DNA of 36,437 nucleotides from Eubacterium sp. (GTDB lineage Bacteria; Bacillota; Clostridia; Lachnospirales; Lachnospiraceae): the NCBI GenBank assembly GCA_022769325.1, contig JALEKC010000119.1, forward strand, positions 1-36,437, in the 5' to 3' direction. Made by a program: the position numbers and the translations under genes. Shown in pieces: positions 26,503 to 33,376 of the stretch. Numbering within the stretch: position 1 is the first letter of the stretch; each line of letters opens with the position of its first letter. The notes under the pieces are model-generated. The model was given only the letters and a program-made list of their open reading frames with translations. It made no database searches and had not been told where the DNA came from.

Positions 26503-27128
26503 TCGCGAACCTCCCTCTCTCTGGCTTCCTTTGAAAAACGGCACCCGCAGTAATCCTGCCGATACAAATTGTATTCGCGGGACAACTCGATACTTCTCTT
26601 ATATCCATTTCTCTTTTTGAAATCCGAGGGTAGATAAGGAACCCCATACCGAACCGAAAGTTCCTCTCCAATCTGCATCAGAAGTTCTGCATTTTTATGA
26701 GGACTAATGGATAACGTCGTACAAAAGTAGTCAAATTTCCCTTTCCGGGCCTGTTTCGCTGTTTCTTCCAGACGAAGCCGGAAACACCTCTCACATCGGG
26801 GGCCACGCTCCGGGTCTTTTTCATGCCCTTTTGCCACTTCCAGAAAACGCTCCGGGCAGTAATCACCATCCTCGATAGCAACCGAAGTACCAAAAGGTGC
26901 CTCCTGCAAAAAACGTGTCAGCTCCTCTTTCCTTTTTTCGTATTCCTTTTCTTCCGTAATATTCGGATTATAAAAAAAGACCGTAATCTCAAAATAGCGG
27001 TGGAGATATTCCAGTACATAACTGCTGCAAGGTGCACAACAACAATGAAGGAACAGTCTCTTCTTCTCCTGCCCCTCCTTTCCTACCAGAAGAGTATCCA
27101 GTTCTTTTTGATAGTTTCGTGGATTCAT
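26499..27128 (-). CDS. queH: Epoxyqueuosine reductase QueH
   Basis: Metal-dependent reductase (209 aa, formerly DUF208) for the last step of queuosine synthesis in tRNA. Conserved cysteines: LHCCCAPCSSYVLE near the N-terminus, PRCERCFRLRLEETA in the middle and DYCGCRFS at the end; FYNPNI and TTLSISPHKN are also family motifs. The ATG at 27128 has GGAGG 5 nt upstream, which fixes the start. It lies 11 nt after pgeF and overlaps apbE. Other que genes are not in this window. Confidence 0.94.
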   Translation of the reverse strand: MNPRNYQKELDTLLVGKEGQEKKRLFLHCCCAPCSSYVLEYLHRYFEITVFFYNPNITEEKEYEKRKEELTRFLQEAPFGTSVAIEDGDYCPERFLEVAKGHEKDPERGPRCERCFRLRLEETAKQARKGKFDYFCTTLSISPHKNAELLMQIGEELSVRYGVPYLPSDFKKRNGYKRSIELSREYNLYRQDYCGCRFSKEAREREVRE

Positions 27129-27139
27129 CACTGCCTCCT

Positions 27140-27964
27140 TCACGATTGTAAAGTAATCACACCCGCCAGATTGCCCCGACGGCCACCGGTAGCCCGATGA
27201 GAAAAAAGAAGTTCCGAATGACAGCATGTACACAGACCGCTGACTTCAATCTGTTCCTTGGGAATTCCTGCTTCTTCCAATATAATTTCATTGGCTCTCC
27301 ATAAATTCAGCTGATATTTCTGCTCCGGTTTTGCCTCCAGAATTTCCTGCCACTGCTCTCTCGGAAACTCTTTTTGAAAGGCCACTGCCACGTCCTCACT
27401 TACTTCATAGCAGGAAGCACAGATGGACGGACCAATAACAGCCAGCAAATTTTCCGGTTTTGTTCCAAATTCCTGTCGCATCCGTTCCACTGTCTTTGCC
27501 CCCATCCGGCTCACAGTTCCCCGCCATCCGGAATGACTGGCTCCTACTGCTTTCGCCACCGGGTCATAAAAAAACAGAGGAACACAATCGGCAAAAAAAG
27601 TCATCAAAACAACTTCCGGGTCGTCGGTAATCAGACCGTCCACTCCAATCAAATCGGATTCCCGAAAAATCCCTTTACCGGCATCCGACACATCCACCCG
27701 TCTCACTACCGTATCGTGCACCTGATTGCTGAGCACAAGATGTTCCACCGGATACCCCACCGCATCAGCAAACAGACGATGATTCTCCTGTACCGCCTCC
27801 GGGTCATCTCCCCTGGTAAAACTGAGATTCATGGTCGCACAGTCTCCCTTGCTGACACCACCAAGTTTCGTGGAAAAGCCATGTTTGACTCCCGCCTTTT
27901 CAAAAAGTGGAAAAGTCAGATAAAGCACATCATTTTTTCTATTTTCAGTAAATTTTCTTCGCAT
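27140..27964 (-). CDS. pgeF: PgeF/YfiH-family (LACC1-like) purine nucleoside phosphorylase/deaminase
   Basis: A 274-residue protein of the family once called polyphenol oxidase/laccase, now known to act on purine nucleosides and earlier linked to peptidoglycan editing. Zinc-binding residues appear in LSNQVHDTVV (His), FFADCVPLFFYD (Cys) and ASHSGWRGT (His). The C-terminus has SGLCTCCHSELLFSHRATGG. AGGAGG is 5 nt before the ATG at 27964. It heads a pgeF-queH-apbE operon, which is more likely shared transcription than shared pathway. Confidence 0.92.
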   Translation of the reverse strand: MRRKFTENRKNDVLYLTFPLFEKAGVKHGFSTKLGGVSKGDCATMNLSFTRGDDPEAVQENHRLFADAVGYPVEHLVLSNQVHDTVVRRVDVSDAGKGIFRESDLIGVDGLITDDPEVVLMTFFADCVPLFFYDPVAKAVGASHSGWRGTVSRMGAKTVERMRQEFGTKPENLLAVIGPSICASCYEVSEDVAVAFQKEFPREQWQEILEAKPEQKYQLNLWRANEIILEEAGIPKEQIEVSGLCTCCHSELLFSHRATGGRRGNLAGVITLQS

Positions 27965-27987
27965 AAAAACCTCCTGTTTGGTATACT
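27958..27987 (+). promoter_or_regulatory. Candidate promoter of the phospholipase C-like gene
   Basis: TTCGCA (27958-27963), 18 nt, TATACT (27982-27987), upstream of AAGGGG and the ATG at 28023. It overlaps the 5' end of pgeF, so the divergent promoters are packed into under 60 bp. Confidence 0.4.
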
Positions 27988-28022
27988 AATATTAAATCAA
28001 ATTTAGAAAGGGGATCATAACC

Positions 28023-28844
28023 ATGCCTTGTATCTACGCCCATGATACTTTCGGAAAGAAAGTAGCCCGTCAATTGCCGGAAAACCTTCAACATATTATC
28101 AAACAATATCCGAAGGAATTTCGAATCGGTCTCCAGGGACCTGATTTTCTGTTTTTTTATCATCCATTATTCAAGCTTCGCACCAATCAGATTGGCTACT
28201 GGCAACACGGTCAGACCATGTCTGCATTCCTGAAAAGTTTACTTCCCTCTCTCAGGAAAAGAGGAACTGAGCACGGCACTTACGCGTATCTTCTTGGTTT
28301 TATCTGCCATTTCGCACTGGATAGTGAATGTCACAGCTATGTGATTCCCCAATCAGAACAGCCGGGATATAATCATCTTGTCATGGAAAATGAATTTGAC
28401 CGATATCTTCTCCGTAAGGATGGGTATCTGCCCATCACTTTTCCTATCTGGAAAATCATCCCCGACAGCAAAGAAATAAGCAAAGCAATCTATCATGCCT
28501 ATCGTCCCCTTCACGTATCCCAAAAGAAAATCCGACGGGCTTTGAAGGGAATGCGTTTTTATAAACGGCTTCTGACCTGTGGCTATTCCCTGAAACGTTT
28601 TCTCATCCGTCTGTTCATGAAAATCACATTCCACTATGCCGAACTGGAGGGGCATATGATGACATTAAAACCAAAAAAATATGCCGGTGAAACCAACCGC
28701 CATCTGCAGAAATGCTACAATAAAGCGCTTCCTCTGGCGGTCAATCTGATACAGGATTTCCACCTCAGCGCAACCACCGGGAAGTCTCTTGACGAAAGGT
28801 TTTCCACAACTTTCAAAAACAATCAGATAGAAAAAACAGAATGA
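28023..28844 (+). CDS. Zinc-dependent phospholipase C-like protein, no signal peptide
   Basis: A 273-residue protein resembling the helical zinc-dependent phospholipase C domain. Possible ligands: His in MPCIYAHDTFGKKVA, GPDFLFFYHPLF, the central LLGFICHFALDSECHSYV and MENEFDRYLL. The clostridial alpha-toxin has a signal peptide and a C2-like domain; this protein lacks both and is presumably cytoplasmic, where many Clostridia carry a copy of unknown role. Start supported by AAGGGG 9 nt upstream. It ends 7 bp from the convergent HD gene. Confidence 0.83.
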   Translation: MPCIYAHDTFGKKVARQLPENLQHIIKQYPKEFRIGLQGPDFLFFYHPLFKLRTNQIGYWQHGQTMSAFLKSLLPSLRKRGTEHGTYAYLLGFICHFALDSECHSYVIPQSEQPGYNHLVMENEFDRYLLRKDGYLPITFPIWKIIPDSKEISKAIYHAYRPLHVSQKKIRRALKGMRFYKRLLTCGYSLKRFLIRLFMKITFHYAELEGHMMTLKPKKYAGETNRHLQKCYNKALPLAVNLIQDFHLSATTGKSLDERFSTTFKNNQIEKTE

Positions 28845-28851
28845 GACAGCA

Positions 28852-29487
28852 CTACTTCATGTCCCCCAAATCTCTCTTATACTGGCGTAAAAATTCGTAA
28901 ACAAGATTCCGCTTTTCATGCCAGAATTGCTTTCCCGGTGCCGTCACAAATTCCATCTGTTTCATATGACGGTAAGTATATTTTTCGAAATGGCGGCACA
29001 CGGATTCAAAGGAAGGATCATCCTCCTTCGAGGCAATCCAGGAATCTAAAATAATGCCCATGGCGCCTGTATCATCAAGCATATCCGCTTCCATCAGCAC
29101 AACAAGTTCCAGAGGCGTCGTTTTTTCATGGAGCAGCCGCTTGTTGGGATGCTCTAAAATCAGATAACAGATGAAATCAATCTGGGCAGGGTCATAGGGA
29201 CGCCGTTCCAGATAATCTCTGCAAATGGCCGCACTTTCCTCCGCATGACGGTCATCACCCTGCACCGCATAACCCACATCATGAAAAATTGTAGCAATCT
29301 TTAATGCTTCCACGTCTAACGTATCATCCCTCAGTTGATTCACAATGCGAATCATCCATTTATAAACACGCACCGTATGAGCATAACGGTCATATGCAAT
29401 TTTGTTCTTACTCTTATCGCCCTTTTTGCGGTCATAGCTATACAGCATTTCCTCCACATACTGGAACATCTTGCGATGCTGTTTCAT
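28852..29487 (-). CDS. HD-domain hydrolase
   Basis: A 211-residue HD phosphohydrolase. Motifs: RYAHTVRVYKWMIRI (first His), IFHDVGYAVQGDDRHAEESA (HD and following His), ILEHPNKR (further His) and LMEADMLDD (Asp). That set of ligands suits a metal-dependent phosphatase or nucleotidase; substrate unknown. The ATG at 29487 has AAGGAG 7 nt upstream. It has its own promoter at 29523-29552 and no operon partner. Confidence 0.82.
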   Translation of the reverse strand: MKQHRKMFQYVEEMLYSYDRKKGDKSKNKIAYDRYAHTVRVYKWMIRIVNQLRDDTLDVEALKIATIFHDVGYAVQGDDRHAEESAAICRDYLERRPYDPAQIDFICYLILEHPNKRLLHEKTTPLELVVLMEADMLDDTGAMGIILDSWIASKEDDPSFESVCRHFEKYTYRHMKQMEFVTAPGKQFWHEKRNLVYEFLRQYKRDLGDMK

Positions 29488-29522
29488 TCTACTTCTCCTT
29501 TTTTGCGAAATCATCTTGCTGT

Positions 29523-29552
29523 ATTATAGCATAGCTCACTTTCAAAAATCAA
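29523..29552 (-). promoter_or_regulatory. Promoter of the HD hydrolase gene
   Basis: Minus strand TTGATT (29547-29552), 18 nt, TATAAT (29523-29528), with the extended -10 TGC just upstream (TGCTATAAT). Confidence 0.65.
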
Positions 29553-29558
29553 TGCTAA

Positions 29559-29589
29559 CAGGCCGGGAAAACATCATCTTCCCAGCCTG
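29559..29589 (-). terminator. Candidate terminator of the blaI-like/M56 operon
   Basis: CAGGCCGGGAA (29559-29569) pairs with TTCCCAGCCTG (29579-29589). On the minus strand the C/A mismatch becomes a U-G pair, giving an 11-bp stem about 45 nt past the stop at 29633. The T-run follows only after about 10 nt, so termination may be partial. Confidence 0.5.
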
Positions 29590-29632
29590 CACTTCTTCTA
29601 TTTCACTTTCCCTCGGTCACCCTGTACGCTTA

Positions 29633-31114
29633 TTACTCGATTTCCTCCATTTTGGTAATAATCCATGAATTGTTTATTTTCTCACAGGTGTACCGGTAAT
29701 TTTGGCGGATTAGCTTTTCCGGTGCCGTCGCATAGGCAACTTTAATAGTTTCATTGGAGTCCATTTCCACCATCTCCGGTGTAACATTCTTCATAGAAGT
29801 TACGGAACAGGACATTACTCTCTCACGGATTCCCCGTTTATAATAATTTTTAACCAACGCATACTGCTGCTGATACACCTCACTATCCCTGTCAAGAACC
29901 TGACTCAGCTTGCTTCCATCACCCGTATTAACAGCTTCGGTAAACACCTCTATGTAACGCTGAAAGGCCTTTTCACAAGTCTCTGCTCCCACAATTTTAG
30001 ACATTCCAAAAATCATGCTCTCTGACTCCGTCTGGAATTTCTGTGTATCGTATCCCCCGCTTTTTTGCTCTTTTGCCGACGGACCAATTCCCGCACTACA
30101 TGTAATTCCCACCGTGACCGCCACAACAATTACCAAAGGAACAGCCAGCCATTTCGGATATTTTTTACGGTTTCCAATTGCCCGGATTCTCTTTTCCATC
30201 TCTTTCCCCTGTCGGCTCATGGGCATCAGCGAATACCGGAACTCTCCGAATCGGGTCTCTGCCGCCATTCTCACTAACATTTCCCCATAAGAAAAGCGCT
30301 TTCTCTCGCCCAGGCGGGAGATTACGGACTCATCGCAGGCAAGCTCAGCATCCTTTTTGGAGCAAAATACTGCCAGCCACAAAAATGGATGGAACCAATA
30401 TACACATACCAAAAGAATACGAAACATTGCCCAAATATGATCACCATGTGAATAATGTACATACTCGTGGGTAATCATCTGTCCTAACTCTTCCTTATTC
30501 TCCTCTGCTAATGCTTTTGGCAGATAGATAGCCGGCCGGAACAGACCGTACAAACAAGGATTTTGTATTCCGGAAACAAAATAGATGGGAACGTTCTCCC
30601 TTTTTCCGTATAAAACCCGGCTTTTTTTCATCTTCCGCAATAAACTCATATTGGAAAAAGCAAACAGGCAAAATAATGCGCAAGACACGATGAACCATAG
30701 TAAATTTAGATGATTCATCCATCCGGATACCGGCTTTTGTACATCCGAAACATCCGATTGTGCCGACTCCGTCCGGTGATTAAATGTTACCTTCTCTTCC
30801 GAAACCACATTTTGAAATTCCGGTTCTGACTTCGGCAATGTAGAAGTTTGGGTTTCTTCTTCCGAAATTAAAGTCTCTGTACCCTGAGATATTCTATGCT
30901 CTTTAGACCAAGTCGACATCTTATCCGAGACAAGATTACCCACGCTGAAGGGTGTGGCAACAAAGTTTACAGGAACCAAAAAACGTACCAGCACAACAAA
31001 CCAGAGGGCATATATTGCCGTATATCGTATCTTTCCCATGAAAATTTTGCGGATACCAAAAATCAACAAAATAAGCAGTGATGACTCCAGCATCCATTCC
31101 AAAAAGCTCCCCAT
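29633..31114 (-). CDS. M56-family (BlaR1/MecR1-type) membrane sensor protease with non-PBP C-terminal domain
   Basis: A 493-residue integral-membrane zinc protease. About three helices and a long extracytoplasmic loop (60-132) precede the cytoplasmic protease: H216-E-x-x-H220 in MITHEYVHYSHGD and the third-ligand region KKDAELACDE (253-262). A further helix spans 323-342. The outer C-terminal domain (343-493) is about 150 residues and lacks the S-x-x-K and K-T-G of penicillin-binding sensors; it ends VAYATAPEKLIRQNYRYTC-EKINNSWIITKMEE, a pattern I associate with NTF2-like folds. It likely senses an envelope signal and inactivates the BlaI-like repressor. AAGGAG precedes the ATG; 8 nt gap to blaI-like. 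Confidence 0.87.
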   Translation of the reverse strand: MGSFLEWMLESSLLILLIFGIRKIFMGKIRYTAIYALWFVVLVRFLVPVNFVATPFSVGNLVSDKMSTWSKEHRISQGTETLISEEETQTSTLPKSEPEFQNVVSEEKVTFNHRTESAQSDVSDVQKPVSGWMNHLNLLWFIVSCALFCLFAFSNMSLLRKMKKSRVLYGKRENVPIYFVSGIQNPCLYGLFRPAIYLPKALAEENKEELGQMITHEYVHYSHGDHIWAMFRILLVCVYWFHPFLWLAVFCSKKDAELACDESVISRLGERKRFSYGEMLVRMAAETRFGEFRYSLMPMSRQGKEMEKRIRAIGNRKKYPKWLAVPLVIVVAVTVGITCSAGIGPSAKEQKSGGYDTQKFQTESESMIFGMSKIVGAETCEKAFQRYIEVFTEAVNTGDGSKLSQVLDRDSEVYQQQYALVKNYYKRGIRERVMSCSVTSMKNVTPEMVEMDSNETIKVAYATAPEKLIRQNYRYTCEKINNSWIITKMEEIE

Positions 31115-31122
31115 GATGCTCC

Positions 31123-31539
31123 TTATCTTCCTTTCTTACTTTCCTTTTCCGCTTTGTTTTCCGCTTCTTTCAAAATCTGTTGCAATTCCTGAATATCCTC
31201 TTTGGATAAATCATTCTGGCGAACAAGGGCACTCATCATCATTCCAACACTGCCATCATAAATACGTTTCAGGAAATCTCTTGTCTCCTGAACAACGACC
31301 TGCTCTTTCTTCACCTTCGGGAAAAAGAATTTCGTCTTGCCGTTCTCCTCATATCCAATCAAGCCCTTTTCTGTCATTCTCCGCACCATTGTTGCACAGG
31401 TACTCTTGCTCCAGCCTACCTGCTCTTTCAACAAAGGTACAAGCTGCATCAGTGAGCGAGGGCTTTCTTCCCATAAACAATTCATTAAATACCATTCACT
31501 ATTTGTTACACGAATTTCCTGTTTCTTATCTATCTCCAT
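31123..31539 (-). CDS. BlaI/MecI-family transcriptional repressor
   Basis: Winged-helix repressor of 138 aa, the usual length. The N-terminal VTNSEWYLMNCLWEESPRSL leads into the recognition helix WSKSTCATMVRRMTEKGLIGY, then the wing ENGKTKFFFPKVKKE and a C-terminal dimerisation region. The start at 31539 has GGAGG 8 nt upstream; the open frame before it runs through the operators and is not coding. It is expected to bind the 13-bp dyads at 31565-31675 and repress both its own operon and the divergent acyltransferase. Confidence 0.94.
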   Translation of the reverse strand: MEIDKKQEIRVTNSEWYLMNCLWEESPRSLMQLVPLLKEQVGWSKSTCATMVRRMTEKGLIGYEENGKTKFFFPKVKKEQVVVQETRDFLKRIYDGSVGMMMSALVRQNDLSKEDIQELQQILKEAENKAEKESKKGR

Positions 31540-31581
31540 TCCGGAGTCCTCCTTGACACTAAAATTTACTTTGTAAACCTC

Positions 31582-31610
31582 ATTATAAAGAGAAAAGTTT
31601 AGTTTGTCAA
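31582..31610 (-). promoter_or_regulatory. blaI-like promoter (perfect consensus)
   Basis: Minus strand TTGACA (31605-31610), 17 nt, TATAAT (31582-31587). Both hexamers and the spacing match the sigma-A consensus exactly, so strong basal activity held down by a repressor is expected. The -35 box is inside the operator at 31598-31610. Confidence 0.88.
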
Positions 31611-31629
31611 CCTTTTTTAAAAAATAGGG

Positions 31630-31659
31630 TTGACAAGTTAAACCCATCTGTCATATAAT
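31630..31659 (+). promoter_or_regulatory. Acyltransferase promoter
   Basis: TTGACA (31630-31635), 18 nt, TATAAT (31654-31659). The -35 box is inside the operator at 31630-31642, and the operator at 31663-31675 covers the expected transcription start. AAAGGAG and the ATG at 31700 follow. Confidence 0.87.
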
Positions 31660-31699
31660 CGGTTTACAAAGTAAAACGAGGAATGAAAGGAGTAAAAAA

Positions 31700-32653
31700 A
31701 TGAACAACAAACCACAGAAGCAAAAAGGACTGGATGCCCTTCGTGGGATGGGCATTATAGGAATTGTAATCTACCATCTGTTCCCAGCATTTTTACCGGG
31801 AGGTTTTCTTGGAGTGCCCTTGTTTTTTGTATTATCCGGGTATCTGATGTTTGTTACCAGTGAAACCAGCTGGCAAAAAGGGACTTTCCACATTCGAAGT
31901 TATTATAAGAAAAGAATACGGAAAATTATTCCCTCCCTTTTTACGATGGTTATGGTTATCTGCACGTATCTGACCCTGATTCAAAGCAGTCTGCTCACTG
32001 GTATTCGTCAGGAAATCTGTAGTATTTTCCTTGGCTATGAGAACTGGTGGCAGATTGGACAGAACGCTTCCTACTTTTCCCGGTTATCCGAAGCCTCCCC
32101 TTTTACCCATCTGTGGTTTCTGGCTGTGGAAATCCAATTCTATTTGCTATGGCCATTTGTGTTCCTGTTATACAAAAAAATGTGCCAGTTTTTTAATGGC
32201 AGAAAAATGTGTTTTCTCTTTCTTCTCCTGGCCTTGTTGTCCGCAGGAAGGATGTTCCTACTCCACACCCCCGGAGGTGACCCTTCCCGGGTTTATTATG
32301 GAACCGACACCATGGCATTCCCACTACTTATTGGAATTTTTCTCGGAGCACTCAGGGAACAGTATGACCGCCTATGCTTTTCCATTTCCAAAAAGGCATC
32401 TCTCATCCTGTTGGGCATTTTTGTATTGACGATTATCACCCTTTTCTTCACAGTGGATGGGCAGAATAACTTCCTCTACCCAGGTGGCATGTTCCTCATC
32501 AGCCTTCTCTTCGCTGTAATGATTCAGATGATTGTCAATCAGGAAGAAGACCTGGGCAATCTTTTAGAAAACACGGCACTTTCCTTTCTGGGGAAAAAGA
32601 GTTACGGCATCTACCTATGGCACTATCCCCTTATTATACTTGGATTACTATAA
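31700..32653 (+). CDS. Acyltransferase family 3 (OatA-like) membrane domain, shortened at the C-terminus
   Basis: Integral-membrane O-acyltransferase (317 aa) of the OatA/OafA type. The family signature R15-x10-H26 is in LDALRGMGIIGIVIYHLFP, followed by FLGVPLFFVLSGYLM, HLWFLAVEIQFYLLWP and the late GKKSYGIYLWHYPLIILGLL. It stops right after WHYP, where homologues usually continue for about 50-70 residues with two more helices. It would move acetyl groups across the membrane to peptidoglycan or another glycan. The start has AAAGGAG 7 nt upstream. The companion SGNH gene follows 42 nt later. It may be inactive as written. Confidence 0.88.
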   Translation: MNNKPQKQKGLDALRGMGIIGIVIYHLFPAFLPGGFLGVPLFFVLSGYLMFVTSETSWQKGTFHIRSYYKKRIRKIIPSLFTMVMVICTYLTLIQSSLLTGIRQEICSIFLGYENWWQIGQNASYFSRLSEASPFTHLWFLAVEIQFYLLWPFVFLLYKKMCQFFNGRKMCFLFLLLALLSAGRMFLLHTPGGDPSRVYYGTDTMAFPLLIGIFLGALREQYDRLCFSISKKASLILLGIFVLTIITLFFTVDGQNNFLYPGGMFLISLLFAVMIQMIVNQEEDLGNLLENTALSFLGKKSYGIYLWHYPLIILGLL

Positions 32654-32695
32654 AAATTTTATTGCGCGACAAGCACCTGCGGAATGGAGATTACT

Positions 32696-33376
32696 ATGAA
32701 AAAAATATGGAAAAAGATTAATAGAAAAGTAAAAATTGCAGTACTAATCTGCTGTACCATCATTGGTGGTTACGGAATATTGAAAGCTCCTGCTTCCGAC
32801 CAGTCTGAAATGGAACAGGAATTAAAAAACCGCGAACAGGAACTTATGCAGAAAGAAAGCCAGACAACCGCACCGAATCCGTCAGCGTCCCCGGAAACGG
32901 ATATGCAAAAAGAAAAAACGATATCGGTCATTGCCGATTCTGTGTTTCTGGGTGCCTCTTCCTCTTTCCAGAAATTGCAGCCAAATGCCGTAATTGATGC
33001 GAAAGTTTCCCGTCAGGTCCGTCATGGTCTGGATGTAGCCAAAAAGCTGGACAAAAAGGGAAAACTGGGAAATACCATCATCCTCTCTTTGGGGACGAAT
33101 TCTCCTTTTAATCCGGTGACCGGACAGGAGTTAATTGACTATCTGGGCACAGACCGCACCATTTACTGGGTTAATGCGTATGGGAAAAACCTTGAATTTC
33201 AGGAAGATGTGAACAAAACCATAAAAGATTTAGCCGACAAAAACGATAATGTCCATCTGATTTCCTGGGCAAAAGAAGCAAAAAAGCATCCTGGCTGGTT
33301 CTATCAGGATGGCACTCATCTGAACACCAAAGGCCAGGATGGCTTTGCAAAATTTATTTGGAAACAGATTTCGTAG
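32696..33376 (+). CDS. Membrane-anchored SGNH hydrolase domain (OatA C-terminal-like)
   Basis: A 226-residue protein with one N-terminal membrane helix (13-30), a Gln/Glu-rich coiled stretch (35-55), a Pro/Ser/Thr linker and an extracytoplasmic SGNH domain. Block I is IADSVFLGASS (S82, with Ala where GDS has Gly), then LSLGTNSPF (N135) and QDGTHLNTKG (D205, H208), the expected triad. It matches the extracellular transferase half of OatA, which places O-acetyl on peptidoglycan. The ATG at 32696 has GGAG 6 nt upstream. It probably works with the preceding membrane domain; both seem to come from one gene. It ends 23 nt inside the convergent surface-protein gene. Confidence 0.83.
   Translation: MKKIWKKINRKVKIAVLICCTIIGGYGILKAPASDQSEMEQELKNREQELMQKESQTTAPNPSASPETDMQKEKTISVIADSVFLGASSSFQKLQPNAVIDAKVSRQVRHGLDVAKKLDKKGKLGNTIILSLGTNSPFNPVTGQELIDYLGTDRTIYWVNAYGKNLEFQEDVNKTIKDLADKNDNVHLISWAKEAKKHPGWFYQDGTHLNTKGQDGFAKFIWKQIS

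Larger units (their letters stand above)
31565..31675. promoter_or_regulatory. Divergent operator region with four 13-bp BlaI-type dyads
   Basis: Four related sites: TTTACTTTGTAAA (31565-31577), TTTAGTTTGTCAA (31598-31610), TTGACAAGTTAAA (31630-31642) and TTTACAAAGTAAA (31663-31675). The outer two are exact reverse complements of one another and near-perfect dyads; the inner two are their partly degenerate counterparts. In each direction one site covers the -35 box and one lies just after the -10 box. BlaI/MecI sites are dyads with TACA/TGTA cores, which matches. Confidence 0.82.

Noticed and set aside
31540-31647. A longer BlaI-like protein starting at 31647
   Set aside because: The 36 extra codons run through the promoter and operators, and GGAGG is placed for the ATG at 31539, giving the usual family length.
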